Positions 44,387-58,638 are shown, numbered from the stretch's first letter. The stretch is DNA of 64,000 nucleotides from Xiphophorus maculatus (GCF_002775205.1 NC_036461.1:20973645-21037644), one strand, 5' to 3'. Program-made: numbers and translations. The notes: generated by a model from the sequence alone, not told the origin.

Positions 44387-45633
44387 TAGTGATGGGTAAA
44401 TGAGGCGTCATGTGTCGTTTTGACCCAAAGCAAAACTGTATTGATACCGCGTCAATACTGTGTCACTGAATACTGACACCTGCTGGACATTTAAAATCCC
44501 TACAGGCAACGCAGTTCACAGACTGATTTGATGACCTAGTCTATACAATAAGATTTAAGTCATTTAATTTCATCGTATATTGTATATTGTATAATGTCAT
44601 ATCTTCAGTTAAAATCAAAATATATTTGATATTCTTCGATACAGTCAATAAGTAATGTGAACATGAACCAAGTGATGAAAATGAAAGCGATCGTGTTTGG
44701 AATGAGGATGCTTGTGGACTGGGGGTTTTTTGTTGGTGTTTTTTCCCACAAATTTTCATTTAAAAAAAAAAGGTTTTTCTAAAATTTTGAAATTTAATCT
44801 GTTCCGTTTTTTTGACACAACTTCTCCTGCTGTAGAAAAAATGAAGTAAACAATACATTTATATGAAATAATTGATAAAAAGCAGCTGAGTAATTTGTAG
44901 ACTGGCTGTATACCTGAGTTTATCCAGGTGTATCTGTGACTTCATTCTGATGCCCTATGCCTCAGCATTGAGGAGGTGAATTTATTTAAATAAAACAGAT
45001 TTTAGTGACACTGTATATTGTTCACATAACTTACATTTTGTCTTTTATATTTTGTACGCAGATCTTTATGGATGTGTTTTGCTGGAAATGTCTTTTGTGT
45101 ATTTATTTATAGCGGGATTGTCTTTATTTCCCTTTTTTCTGCCTAAAGATTTTTATTTATGGAGGGTAATTTAAGAATAAAATTATGAAATGTATAATTT
45201 CAAAGGAGAAACATGCAAAACTTAACCTGCAGAACATAATATGAAAGTAAACTAAGAGTCGGTTTCAGCTGAATTTGGATTCAGATAGATCGAGTAGAAA
45301 CTGAAAAGAACCGGATGAAACAACTACGAAGTGAGAACCAATACCTTATTTTCTGACGTAAGATTAAAATGGCCCCATACTACCAAACCTTTCGTTTGCC
45401 TTGAGGCTCCATAGTTGACGCTGTACCGTAAAAGGTCAAGAATTATTTTGGCAAATGCATCCCGTTGACAGATTGGCTTCCATATATAAACAGTTTGGCG
45501 CACCAGTGTCATTTGGAAACAGTTCCTGTATCGGTCACGTGACTTGCTGAAAACGATACGCGCACCGACGCTGATTTTGGTCTATGAGCTTGACACATGC
45601 GCCGACGCATCGGTGTTACCGGACCCATCACTA
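44387..45633. mobile_element. Non-autonomous hAT-type element, unit I
   Basis: Terminal inverted repeats TAGTGATGGGT (44387-44397) and ACCCATCACTA (45623-45633) are perfect for 11 bases and continue imperfectly (gcgtc/gacgc words). A perfect 8-bp target duplication, GTTTATGT, flanks it at 44379-44386 and 45634-45641; 8 bp is diagnostic of hAT. The 1247-bp interior is AT-rich with no transposase frame. Confidence 0.92.
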
Positions 45634-46211
45634 GTTTATGTTTCAAACATCTTATCGACAGTTAAAGAACTTTTTAAAAATGTATTTATGTACAGTGAAT
45701 CAAATCTTAATGTTGCAGTGATATTCTGGGTTTTTCAGAGATGGCTTCAGTCTGTTTTTACTTTCTTTTACTTCCCCTTTCTCAGTTTGGAAGTCACAGA
45801 CAAAATGTAGTAAAAGTAATGAGAGAGTAAATATGCTAATAGATTATTTACAACTGTTTTTTATTATTATTAAAACAAGATTTAACTTTACCGTTAAACT
45901 GGAATAAAATAAAAGTTGGTTTCACAAGCAAAAAATCAAAAAAGCTGTAATGACTGTTGACTACATTTTGTCTAGTTAAAGGCTCCACAGCTTTGTGCTG
46001 CCACCTAAATGTGACATAAAGATAAACTGAGCTCAGAGCGGCTCAGGTCACAGTAAGAAAAACTTCAGCTTTATTAGACTTTATAGTTTCATTCACTGCC
46101 GCCCCTAAAAGAAACAAAAAGTCACTTCTGTGAAAGATTTGTTGCAAACAATCCCAGCAGGATTTTAATTTATTCTAAGCCAAGCTCTTCTCCGTGTCTT
46201 TCTCCCCACAG

Positions 46212-46557
46212 TCGCCATGTACCTGGGGATCAGAAAGGGGAAATTAAAGACGGTAAGCCCCGCTCCCTCAGATTCACTTGGAATATGAGAACCACCAGCT
46301 CCATGGAGCCCTGCGACATCATGAGGGAGATCCGCAAGGTGCTCGACGCCAACAACTGCGACTACGAACAGCAAGAGAGTTTCCTGCTCCTCTGCGTCCA
46401 TGGCGACGGGCGGGCCGAGAACCTGGTCCAGTGGGAGATGGAGGTCTGCAGGCTCCCCCGTCTCTCCCTGAACGGCGTCCGCTTCAAAAGGATATCCGGG
46501 TCGTCCATCGCTTTCAAGAACATTGCTTCCAAAATAGCCAACGACTTAAATCTATGA
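46212..46557 (+). CDS. MARK/Par-1 kinase terminal exon with KA1 domain, copy 1
   Basis: The sequence is a typical last exon of a microtubule-affinity-regulating kinase (MARK2/3 type): strong acceptor (gtgtctttctccccacag), one base completing a split codon, then 114 residues to TGA at 46555. Residues include [69 protein letters not shown] and [22 protein letters not shown]1 folds back on the kinase domain and binds acidic phospholipids at the plasma membrane. The domain is complete and undamaged. The exon needs an upstream exon ending two bases into a codon; none is identified. A start in good context exists internally (ctccATGG at 46303). Confidence 0.93.
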
Positions 46558-48534
46558 ACAAAAGGACTTAAAAGATAAGTAAAAAAAAAAATCTAAATCA
46601 AATCTATATTCAGAGGTATTGAAGCTGTACAATCATCCAATTAGCAGTTTCCAAATGTCTCCTTTTTGTCCCCTGGGGCAACCGGGTTCTGGCGGGCACC
46701 GTGTTGGTGACCCCTGTTTTGGATCAATAAAGTATTTTTGAATTGAATTTTGAATTTGAATTTTTCTTCCAAACCATGCTTTACGACAGAGAGAAGTTTT
46801 CCCCATTTGAAGGTCGGAAACTGAAAGCAGAAATATAATGTCACACCAGCAGTGAAAGTTTCAAAAATGTCATTGTGAACTTAGACTGGTTGGCCAGTAG
46901 GTGGCAGCATAAGGAGTGATAAACATGACAACGTGATACTTGTGTGGCAGTATGCCCTGTGGGCTCTGAACGCGTCACACAAGTGCCTGAATTTAATTGG
47001 TTGTGGCGCTGTCTGTATATAAAGGGCCCTCCCTCACCTGGTAGACATCATGTTTTCCTTCCGGTTCACACCTCGCTGTTTGCTGGCGCTGCACACCAGC
47101 CGCGTACTAATGCGCTCTTGAATGATGCGCTTAACGACGCACTAATCGCTGATCGATCCTTCTTGTGGTAAGAAGCTTCTCACACCCTTAATGACTGTTA
47201 GCCTAGACTTAGCTAAAAAAAAGTTGGTTTCACAGTGGGAAAAAAAACGATTCATCAAATTGTGCATATTTTTCAAATCAAGCAAAAAGAACTGAATAAC
47301 TTTTGATTCGTTGTTATTAATTTTGCCGTAGAAAACCCCCCAACAAAGCTCCTGTTTGCTGTTTGTCCATGGACAAACTCCTCAACAGTCACCTGTCAAA
47401 AAACTGGGAAGGAGGCTCTGTGGGAGGAGAGCAAAGCGCTTACTGGCGAGTCAAAGCATCTGAATTTATTAGGTCTCTATATGGCGATTAACATAAATCA
47501 TTAAAAAAAATTTTATTTTCCATTCATCCATTTCTATCTAAGGGGAACACACTCACACCTAGGGAGAATTTGGAGTGACCAATGAACTCTTACCTTGTTG
47601 TCATGTTTTTGGAATGTGGGAGGAAACCGGAGTACCCGGAGGAAACCCACGCATGCACAGGGAGAACATGCAAACTCCTACAGTAGTTATGGGAAGCGAA
47701 CCCACAACCTTTCGACTGTAAGGCAACAACCTTACGGACTGAGCCACTGTGCAGCCCGCTATAGAATGGCGCTACTATTAATATAACTCTTAGCATTTTG
47801 ACGTCACCGGGTGATCATCATCCGGGCCTTTTTACGTCACTTCCGTTGAAAACAACACCACGTGCGTTGCCCATGAACGCCGTAGCTGTCACTTCCAGCG
47901 GGATTAAAAGCAGCATTTATTTGACGTATAAATGCAGACTGGTTGAAGCTAGTTTGAACCAAAAAAGTCAAGCTTCGGAGAAGGTAGGGGTTGAGTTTGT
48001 AGCGGCTATTTTGCTTGCCAAACGGAACCGCCGGTCAAGGAAGCCGGTGTCGCTTGAATTAGCTCATGTCCTCAAATCTCCAAACACGTTCAACGTTCAC
48101 CTTTGAAGGGTTTTGTGAAAATAGCTCATGCTAGCAAACGCTTTGCACCTCGTTATGCTCCTGAAGTAATTTGTGAAATGCAATGAAATAACATTACATT
48201 GTAAGAAACTGAGACTTGGAAGCTAACGTTAACTTGAGGCAGCAAACGCTGACTGCTCACGTCACTGAGCTCACTGCTCAGTGACGTGTTGGTGGTGGCT
48301 CACACCGTCGCTAACGTATTCCGTCACACACTTGATTTCTCTTTTCTTTTCTCTTCCATTCACTGAAATTGATGAGAAATGATTTGTGTTGTGCACAATC
48401 CACAATCTGTTTTGTTGTTTTCTTCTCCTCTGACTCCCCGTGTGAATTTTCTCACGGCGCCTCAGAGTCTCAACCGAGTTTGAGAGAAACGGGAGACTTG
48501 AGGGCTCAAGGTGAGCTTATACCTGCTGCCCCCC

Positions 48535-48535
<1 letters not shown>

Positions 48536-48603
<68 letters not shown>
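48536..48603. repeat. (AC)34 microsatellite, unit II
   Basis: Sixty-eight bases of pure AC at the same site as 43510-43547. Confidence 0.95.
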
Positions 48604-48604
<1 letters not shown>

Positions 48605-49442
48605 GCTTCCCATGTAGCGTCAGGCCCGCGCTGCTTTGCCCTGAGTGTGTAGGAGTTGCAGCAGTGTGTTGTTGCAGCTTTGTTGCTGCGGTTGCATGGC
48701 TGTGTGACGTGCCGCTCTGCTAACGCTGCATGCTAGCTGAAGATTCAAAGTCTGCTTTAATTCTGCTGAAATGTCTCCGGTTTCTGTTGAGATTCTCCAA
48801 AAATATTCCTTTACATGATCTATGAAAAACCCAGAAAGCGGTGGAGGCTTTTAGTAAAAACTATTTTAAAATGTCAAATTTTGGTAATTTAAAAGAAAAA
48901 TGGATATGAAAAGTAGAAATGTTTTTTTTTTGTTTGTTTGTTTGTTTGTTTCTTCTCTGGTTTGTAAAGCCAGAGAAGAAGAAACGACCAGAATTTCTTT
49001 GTGTTATTTACTAAATAAATAGATTTAAATGTTAAGTCAATAATTACTGGGGTTTCAAATCAAAACGACACAAAAGACAAACAAAATAGATTTATTTCAA
49101 ATAAAACTAATATACATTAAAATACTGAAGTTACAAAAAGATTTTATGCTGTTATGTAAAATACATGTTTTGAAGGAATCCCCTTGATCTTATAAATTAG
49201 TAAGAAGACGTGGAGCTTCTGCTACATGAGGAAACATGGAAAGAGCTAATCAGAAATAAAAATAGATTTAAAAAAGTTTGACTGCTTTAAAGTCAGTCAA
49301 TATTTTTTTATTGATTATTGAGGAATGTTATAAGTAGTTTAGTTACTTTGAAATTCTTACATTATCTTTTGAGATGCTGTTGTCATTTCCTATCAGAAAT
49401 AAGTTTTTAATCTCCAATTGTCAGGTATGAAGATGTTTATGT

Positions 49443-50690
49443 TAGTGATGGGTAAATGAGGCGTCATGTGTCGTTTTGACCCAAAGCAAAACTGTATTGA
49501 TACCGCGTCAATACTGTGTCACTGAATACTGACACCTGCTGGACATTTAAAATCCCTACAGGCAACGCAGTTCACAGACTGATTTGATGACCTAGTCTAT
49601 ACAATAAGATTTAAGTCATTTAATTTCATCGTATATTGTATATTGTATAATGTCATATCTTCAGTTAAAATCAAAATATATTTGATATTCTTCGATACAG
49701 TCAATAAGTAATGTGAACATGAACCAAGTGATGAAAATGAAAGCGATCGTGTTTGGAATGAGGATGCTTGTGGACTGGGGGTTTTTTGTTGGTGTTTTTT
49801 CCCACAAATTTTCATTTAAAAAAAAAAAGGTTTTTCTAAAATTTTGAAATTTAATCTGTTCCGTTTTTTTGACACAACTTCTCCTGCTGTAGAAAAAATG
49901 AAGTAAACAATACATTTATATGAAATAATTGATAAAAAGCAGCTGAGTAATTTGTAGACTGGCTGTATACCTGAGTTTATCCAGGTGTATCTGTGACTTC
50001 ATTCTGATGCCCTATGCCTCAGCATTGAGGAGGTGAATTTATTTAAATAAAACAGATTTTAGTGACACTGTATATTGTTCACATAACTTACATTTTGTCT
50101 TTTATATTTTGTACGCAGATCTTTATGGATGTGTTTTGCTGGAAATGTCTTTTGTGTATTTATTTATAGCGGGATTGTCTTTATTTCCCTTTTTTCTGCC
50201 TAAAGATTTTTATTTATGGAGGGTAATTTAAGAATAAAATTATGAAATGTATAATTTCAAAGGAGAAACATGCAAAACTTAACCTGCAGAACATAATATG
50301 AAAGTAAACTAAGAGTCGGTTTCAGCTGAATTTGGATTCAGATAGATCGAGTAGAAACTGAAAAGAACCGGATGAAACAACTACGAAGTGAGAACCAATA
50401 CCTTATTTTCTGACGTAAGATTAAAATGGCCCCATACTACCAAACCTTTCGTTTGCCTTGAGGCTCCATAGTTGACGCTGTACCGTAAAAGGTCAAGAAT
50501 TATTTTGGCAAATGCATCCCGTTGACAGATTGGCTTCCATATATAAACAGTTTGGCGCACCAGTGTCATTTGGAAACAGTTCCTGTATCGGTCACGTGAC
50601 TTGCTGAAAACGATACGCGCACCGACGCTGATTTTGGTCTATGAGCTTGACACATGCGCCGACGCATCGGTGTTACCGGACCCATCACTA
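49443..50690. mobile_element. Non-autonomous hAT-type element, unit II
   Basis: Same insertion as 44387-45633, with the same GTTTATGT target duplication (49435-49442 and 50691-50698). One base longer in an A-run. Confidence 0.92.
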
Positions 50691-51257
50691 GTTTATGTTT
50701 CAAACATCTTATCGACAGTTAAAGAACTTTTTAAAAATGTATTTATGTACAGTGAATGTTGCAGTGATATTCTGGGTTTTTCAGAGATGGCTTCAGTCTG
50801 TTTTTACTTTCTTTTACTTCCCCTTTCTCAGTTTGGAAGTCACAGACAAAATGTAGTAAAAGTAATGAGAGAGTAAATATGCTAATAGATTATTTACAAC
50901 TGTTTTTTATTATTATTAAAACAAGATTTAACTTTACCGTTAAACTGGAATAAAATAAAAGTTGGTTTCACAAGCAAAAAATAAAAAAAGCTGTAATGAC
51001 TGTTGACTACATTTTGTCTAGTTAAAGGCTCCACAGCTTTGTGCTGCCACCTAAATGTGACATAAAGATAAACTGAGCTCAGAGCGGCTCAGGTCACAGT
51101 AAGAAAAACTTCAGCTTTATTAGACTTTATAGTTTCATTCACTGCCGCCCCTAAAAGAAACAAAAAGTCACTTCTGTGAAAGATTTGTTGCAAACAATCC
51201 CAGCAGGATTTTAATTTATTCTAAGCCAAGCTCTTCTCCGTGTCTTTCTCCCCACAG

Positions 51258-51603
51258 TCGCCATGTACCTGGGGATCAGAAAGGGGAAATTAAAGACGGT
51301 AAGCCCCGCTCCCTCAGATTCACTTGGAATATGAGAACCACCAGCTCCATGGAGCCCTGCGACATCATGAGGGAGATCCGCAAGGTGCTCGACGCCAACA
51401 ACTGCGACTACGAACAGCAAGAGAGTTTCCTGCTCCTCTGCGTCCATGGCGACGGGCGGGCCGAGAACCTGGTCCAGTGGGAGATGGAGGTCTGCAGGCT
51501 CCCCCGTCTCTCCCTGAACGGCGTCCGCTTCAAAAGGATATCCGGGTCGTCCATCGCTTTCAAGAACATTGCTTCCAAAATAGCCAACGACTTAAATCTA
51601 TGA
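51258..51603 (+). CDS. MARK/Par-1 terminal exon with KA1 domain, copy 2
   Basis: Same 346-bp exon with the same acceptor and stop; the encoded 114 residues are identical to copy 1. It lies 5046 bp after copy 1. Confidence 0.93.
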
Positions 51604-53579
51604 ACAAAAGGACTTAAAAGATAAGTAAAAAAAAAATCTAAATCAAATCTATATTCAGAGGTATTGAAGCTGTACAATCATCCAATTAGCAGTTTCCAAA
51701 TGTCTCCTTTTTGTCCCCTGGGGCAACCGGGTTCTGGCGGGCACCGTGTTGGTGACCCCTGTTTTGGATCAATAAAGTATTTTTGAATTGAATTTTGAAT
51801 TTGAATTTTTCTTCCAAACCATGCTTTACGACAGAGAGAAGTTTTCCCCATTTGAAGGTCCGAAACTGAAAGCAGAAATATAATGTCACACCAGCAGTGA
51901 AAGTTTCAAAAATGTCATTGTGAACTTAGACTGGTTGGCCAGTAGGTGGCAGCATAAGGAGTGATAAACATGACAACGTGATACTTGTGTGGCAGTATGC
52001 CCTGTGGGCTCTGAACGCGTCACACAAGTGCCTGAATTTAATTGGTTGTGGCGCTGTCTGTATATAAAGGGCCCTCCCTCACCTGGTAGACATCATGTTT
52101 TCCTTCCGGTTCACACCTCGCTGTTTGCTGGCGCTGCACACCAGCCGCGTACTAATGCGCTCTTGAATGATGCGCTTAACGACGCACTAATCGCTGATCG
52201 ATCCTTCTTGTGGTAAGAAGCTTCTCACACCCTTAATGACTGTTAGCCTAGACTTAGCTAAAAAAAAGTTGGTTTCACAGTGGGAAAAAAAACGATTCAT
52301 CAAATTGTGCATATTTTTCAAATCAAGCAAAAAGAACTGAATAACTTTTGATTCGTTGTTATTAATTTTGCCGTAGAAAACCCCCCAACAAAGCTCCTGT
52401 TTGCTGTTTGTCCATGGACAAACTCCTCAACAGTCACCTGTCAAAAAACTGGGAAGGAGGCTCTGTGGGAGGAGAGCAAAGCGCTTACTGGCGAGTCAAA
52501 GCATCTGAATTTATTAGGTCTCTATATGGCGATTAACATAAATCATTAAAAAAAATTTTATTTTCCATTCATCCATTTCTATCTAAGGGGAACACACTCA
52601 CACCTAGGGAGAATTTGGAGTGACCAATGAACTCTTACCTTGTTGTCATGTTTTTGGAATGTGGGAGGAAACCGGAGTACCCGGAGGAAACCCACGCATG
52701 CACAGGGAGAACATGCAAACTCCTACAGTAGTTATGGGAAGCGAACCCACAACCTTTCGACTGTAAGGCAACAACCTTACGGACTGAGCCACTGTGCAGC
52801 CCGCTATAGAATGGCGCTACTATTAATATAACTCTTAGCATTTTGACGTCACCGGGTGATCATCATCCGGGCCTTTTTACGTCACTTCCGTTGAAAACAA
52901 CACCACGTGCGTTGCCCATGAACGCCGTAGCTGTCACTTCCAGCGGGATTAAAAGCAGCATTTATTTGACGTATAAATGCAGACTGGTTGAAGCTAGTTT
53001 GAACCAAAAAAGTCAAGCTTCGGAGAAGGTAGGGGTTGAGTTTGTAGCGGCTATTTTGCTTGCCAAACGGAACCGCCGGTCAAGGAAGCCGGTGTCGCTT
53101 GAATTAGCTCATGTCCTCAAATCTCCAAACACGTTCAACGTTCACCTTTGAAGGGTTTTGTGAAAATAGCTCATGCTAGCAAACGCTTTGCACCTCGTTA
53201 TGCTCCTGAAGTAATTTGTGAAATGCAATGAAATAACATTACATTGTAAGAAACTGAGACTTGGAAGCTAACGTTAACTTGAGGCAGCAAACGCTGACTG
53301 CTCACGTCACTGAGCTCACTGCTCAGTGACGTGTTGGTGGTGGCTCACACCGTCGCTAACGTATTCCGTCACACACTTGATTTCTCTTTTCTTTTCTCTT
53401 CCATTCACTGAAATTGATGAGAAATGATTTGTGTTGTGCACAATCCACAATCTGTTTTGTTGTTTTCTTCTCCTCTGACTCCCCGTGTGAATTTTCTCAC
53501 GGCGCCTCAGAGTCTCAACCGAGTTTGAGAGAAACGGGAGACTTGAGGGCTCAAGGTGAGCTTATACCTGCTGCCCCCC

Positions 53580-53580
<1 letters not shown>

Positions 53581-53654
<74 letters not shown>
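53581..53654. repeat. (AC)37 microsatellite, unit III
   Basis: Seventy-four bases of pure AC, the longest of the five. Confidence 0.95.
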
Positions 53655-53655
<1 letters not shown>

Positions 53656-54493
53656 GCTTCCCATGTAGCGTCAGGCCCGCGCTGCTTTGCCCTGAGTGTG
53701 TAGGAGTTGCAGCAGTGTGTTGTTGCAGCTTTGTTGCTGCGGTTGCATGGCTGTGTGACGTGCCGCTCTGCTAACGCTGCATGCTAGCTGAAGATTCAAA
53801 GTCTGCTTTAATTCTGCTGAAATGTCTCCGGTTTCTGTTGAGATTCTCCAAAAATATTCCTTTACATGATCTATGAAAAACCCAGAAAGCGGTGGAGGCT
53901 TTTAGTAAAAACTATTTTAAAATGTCAAATTTTGGTAATTTAAAAGAAAAATGGATATGAAAAGTAGAAATGTTTTTTTTTTGTTTGTTTGTTTGTTTGT
54001 TTCTTCTCTGGTTTGTAAAGCCAGAGAAGAAGAAACGACCAGAATTTCTTTGTGTTATTTACTAAATAAATAGATTTAAATGTTAAGTCAATAATTACTG
54101 GGGTTTCAAATCAAAACGACACAAAAGACAAACAAAATAGATTTATTTCAAATAAAACTAATATACATTAAAATACTGAAGTTACAAAAAGATTTTATGC
54201 TGTTATGTAAAATACATGTTTTGAAGGAATCCCCTTGATCTTATAAATTAGTAAGAAGACGTGGAGCTTCTGCTACATGAGGAAACATGGAAAGAGCTAA
54301 TCAGAAATAAAAATAGATTTAAAAAAGTTTGACTGCTTTAAAGTCAGTCAATATTTTTTTATTGATTATTGAGGAATGTTATAAGTAGTTTAGTTACTTT
54401 GAAATTCTTACATTATCTTTTGAGATGCTGTTGTCATTTCCTATCAGAAATAAGTTTTTAATCTCCAATTGTCAGGTATGAAGATGTTTATGT

Positions 54494-55741
54494 TAGTGAT
54501 GGGTAAATGAGGCGTCATGTGTCGTTTTGACCCAAAGCAAAACTGTATTGATACCGCGTCAATACTGTGTCACTGAATACTGACACCTGCTGGACATTTA
54601 AAATCCCTACAGGCAACGCAGTTCACAGACTGATTTGATGACCTAGTCTATACAATAAGATTTAAGTCATTTAATTTCATCGTATATTGTATATTGTATA
54701 ATGTCATATCTTCAGTTAAAATCAAAATATATTTGATATTCTTCGATACAGTCAATAAGTAATGTGAACATGAACCAAGTGATGAAAATGAAAGCGATCG
54801 TGTTTGGAATGAGGATGCTTGTGGACTGGGGGTTTTTTGTTGGTGTTTTTTCCCACAAATTTTCATTTAAAAAAAAAAAGGTTTTTCTAAAATTTTGAAA
54901 TTTAATCTGTTCCGTTTTTTTGACACAACTTCTCCTGCTGTAGAAAAAATGAAGTAAACAATACATTTATATGAAATAATTGATAAAAAGCAGCTGAGTA
55001 ATTTGTAGACTGGCTGTATACCTGAGTTTATCCAGGTGTATCTGTGACTTCATTCTGATGCCCTATGCCTCAGCATTGAGGAGGTGAATTTATTTAAATA
55101 AAACAGATTTTAGTGACACTGTATATTGTTCACATAACTTACATTTTGTCTTTTATATTTTGTACGCAGATCTTTATGGATGTGTTTTGCTGGAAATGTC
55201 TTTTGTGTATTTATTTATAGCGGGATTGTCTTTATTTCCCTTTTTTCTGCCTAAAGATTTTTATTTATGGAGGGTAATTTAAGAATAAAATTATGAAATG
55301 TATAATTTCAAAGGAGAAACATGCAAAACTTAACCTGCAGAACATAATATGAAAGTAAACTAAGAGTCGGTTTCAGCTGAATTTGGATTCAGATAGATCG
55401 AGTAGAAACTGAAAAGAACCGGATGAAACAACTACGAAGTGAGAACCAATACCTTATTTTCTGACGTAAGATTAAAATGGCCCCATACTACCAAACCTTT
55501 CGTTTGCCTTGAGGCTCCATAGTTGACGCTGTACCGTAAAAGGTCAAGAATTATTTTGGCAAATGCATCCCGTTGACAGATTGGCTTCCATATATAAACA
55601 GTTTGGCGCACCAGTGTCATTTGGAAACAGTTCCTGTATCGGTCACGTGACTTGCTGAAAACGATACGCGCACCGACGCTGATTTTGGTCTATGAGCTTG
55701 ACACATGCGCCGACGCATCGGTGTTACCGGACCCATCACTA
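54494..55741. mobile_element. Non-autonomous hAT-type element, unit III
   Basis: Same insertion site, terminal repeats and target duplication (left copy 54486-54493). Confidence 0.92.
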
Positions 55742-56319
55742 GTTTATGTTTCAAACATCTTATCGACAGTTAAAGAACTTTTTAAAAATGTATTTATGTA
55801 CAGTGAATCAAATCTTAATGTTGCAGTGATATTCTGGGTTTTTCAGAGATGGCTTCAGTCTGTTTTTACTTTCTTTTACTTCCCCTTTCTCAGTTTGGAA
55901 GTCACAGACAAAATGTAGTAAAAGTAATGAGAGAGTAAATATGCTAATAGATTATTTACAACTGTTTTTTATTATTATTAAAACAAGATTTAACTTTACC
56001 GTTAAACTGGAATAAAATAAAAGTTGGTTTCACAAGCAAAAAATCAAAAAAGCTGTAATGACTGTTGACTACATTTTGTCTAGTTAAAGGCTCCACAGCT
56101 TTGTGCTGCCACCTAAATGTGACATAAAGATAAACTGAGCTCAGAGCGGCTCAGGTCACAGTAAGAAAAACTTCAGCTTTATTAGACTTTATAGTTTCAT
56201 TCACTGCCGCCCCTAAAAGAAACAAAAAGTCACTTCTGTGAAAGATTTGTTGCAAACAATCCCAGCAGGATTTTAATTTATTCTAAGCCAAGCTCTTCTC
56301 CGTGTCTTTCTCCCCACAG

Positions 56320-56665
56320 TCGCCATGTACCTGGGGATCAGAAAGGGGAAATTAAAGACGGTAAGCCCCGCTCCCTCAGATTCACTTGGAATATGAGAAC
56401 CACCAGCTCCATGGAGCCCTGCGACATCATGAGGGAGATCCGCAAGGTGCTCGACGCCAACAACTGCGACTACGAACAGCAAGAGAGTTTCCTGCTCCTC
56501 TGCGTCCATGGCGACGGGCGGGCCGAGAACCTGGTCCAGTGGGAGATGGAGGTCTGCAGGCTCCCCCGTCTCTCCCTGAACGGCGTCCGCTTCAAAAGGA
56601 TATCCGGGTCGTCCATCGCTTTCAAGAACATTGCTTCCAAAATAGCCAACGACTTAAATCTATGA
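56320..56665 (+). CDS. MARK/Par-1 terminal exon with KA1 domain, copy 3
   Basis: Same exon, 5062 bp after copy 2, with an identical protein and intact acceptor and stop. Confidence 0.93.
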
Positions 56666-58638
56666 ACAAAAGGACTTAAAAGATAAGTAAAAAAAAAATC
56701 TAAATCAAATCTATATTCAGAGGTATTGAAGCTGTACAATCATCCAATTAGCAGTTTCCAAATGTCTCCTTTTTGTCCCCTGGGGCAACCGGGTTCTGGC
56801 GGGCACCGTGTTGGTGACCCCTGTTTTGGATCAATAAAGTATTTTTGAATTGAATTTTGAATTTGAATTTTTCTTCCAAACCATGCTTTACGACAGAGAG
56901 AAGTTTTCCCCATTTGAAGGTCGGAAACTGAAAGCAGAAATATAATGTCACACCAGCAGTGAAAGTTTCAAAAATGTCATTGTGAACTTAGACTGGTTGG
57001 CCAGTAGGTGGCAGCATAAGGAGTGATAAACATGACAACGTGATACTTGTGTGGCAGTATGCCCTGTGGGCTCTGAACGCGTCACACAAGTGCCTGAATT
57101 TAATTGGTTGTGGCGCTGTCTGTATATAAAGGGCCCTCCCTCACCTGGTAGACATCATGTTTTCCTTCCGGTTCACACCTCGCTGTTTGCTGGCGCTGCA
57201 CACCAGCCGCGTACTAATGCGCTCTTGAATGATGCGCTTAACGACGCACTAATCGCTGATCGATCCTTCTTGTGGTAAGAAGCTTCTCACACCCTTAATG
57301 ACTGTTAGCCTAGACTTAGCTAAAAAAAAGTTGGTTTCACAGTGGGAAAAAAAACGATTCATCAAATTGTGCATATTTTTCAAATCAAGCAAAAAGAACT
57401 GAATAACTTTTGATTCGTTGTTATTAATTTTGCCGTAGAAAACCCCCCAACAAAGCTCCTGTTTGCTGTTTGTCCATGGACAAACTCCTCAACAGTCACC
57501 TGTCAAAAAACTGGGAAGGAGGCTCTGTGGGAGGAGAGCAAAGCGCTTACTGGCGAGTCAAAGCATCTGAATTTATTAGGTCTCTATATGGCGATTAACA
57601 TAAATCATTAAAAAAAATTTTATTTTCCATTCATCCATTTCTATCTAAGGGGAACACACTCACACCTAGGGAGAATTTGGAGTGACCAATGAACTCTTAC
57701 CTTGTTGTCATGTTTTTGGAATGTGGGAGGAAACCGGAGTACCCGGAGGAAACCCACGCATGCACAGGGAGAACATGCAAACTCCTACAGTAGTTATGGG
57801 AAGCGAACCCACAACCTTTCGACTGTAAGGCAACAACCTTACGGACTGAGCCACTGTGCAGCCCGCTATAGAATGGCGCTACTATTAATATAACTCTTAG
57901 CATTTTGACGTCACCGGGTGATCATCATCCGGGCCTTTTTACGTCACTTCCGTTGAAAACAACACCACGTGCGTTGCCCATGAACGCCGTAGCTGTCACT
58001 TCCAGCGGGATTAAAAGCAGCATTTATTTGACGTATAAATGCAGACTGGTTGAAGCTAGTTTGAACCAAAAAAGTCAAGCTTCGGAGAAGGTAGGGGTTG
58101 AGTTTGTAGCGGCTATTTTGCTTGCCAAACGGAACCGCCGGTCAAGGAAGCCGGTGTCGCTTGAATTAGCTCATGTCCTCAAATCTCCAAACACGTTCAA
58201 CGTTCACCTTTGAAGGGTTTTGTGAAAATAGCTCATGCTAGCAAACGCTTTGCACCTCGTTATGCTCCTGAAGTAATTTGTGAAATGCAATGAAATAACA
58301 TTACATTGTAAGAAACTGAGACTTGGAAGCTAACGTTAACTTGAGGCAGCAAACGCTGACTGCTCACGTCACTGAGCTCACTGCTCAGTGACGTGTTGGT
58401 GGTGGCTCACACCGTCGCTAACGTATTCCGTCACACACTTGATTTCTCTTTTCTTTTCTCTTCCATTCACTGAAATTGATGAGAAATGATTTGTGTTGTG
58501 CACAATCCACAATCTGTTTTGTTGTTTTCTTCTGACTCCCCGTGTGAATTTTCTCACGGCGCCTCAGAGTCTCAACCGAGTTTGAGAGAAACGGGAGACT
58601 TGAGGGCTCAAGGTGAGCTTATACCTGCTGCCCCCCCA

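Larger units (their letters stand above)
41519..46557 (+). repeat. Tandem array unit I
   Basis: First unit of the ~5.0-kb head-to-tail array, taken as running from the 3' end of one MARK-KA1 exon to the end of the next. Its left end starts inside a degraded copy of the last codons of that exon ('acaacttaaaactataaac' against 'acgacttaaatctatgaac'), so the preceding exon is missing. Order inside: poly(A)-signal tail, TATA block, SINE, CRE block, inverted repeat, CA microsatellite, hAT element, KA1 exon. It has private variants, e.g. 'cctggcaaaa' near 42368 where the others read 'cctgtcaaaa'. Confidence 0.95.
46558..51603 (+). repeat. Tandem array unit II
   Basis: 5046 bp, near-identical to the other units. 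Distinguished by 34 AC repeats at 48536-48603 and by an 11-bp deletion at about 50757, between direct AAT repeats, that removes 'caaatcttaat'. Confidence 0.97.
51604..56665 (+). repeat. Tandem array unit III
   Basis: 5062 bp, the longest unit because of 37 AC repeats at 53581-53654. It shares the 'gaaggtccgaaac' variant with unit I, whereas units II, IV and V read 'gaaggtcggaaac'. Confidence 0.97.

Noticed and set aside
46278-46571. A second open frame overlapping the KA1 exon
   Set aside because: It is an out-of-frame shadow of the KA1 frame, which matches MARK proteins over its full length.
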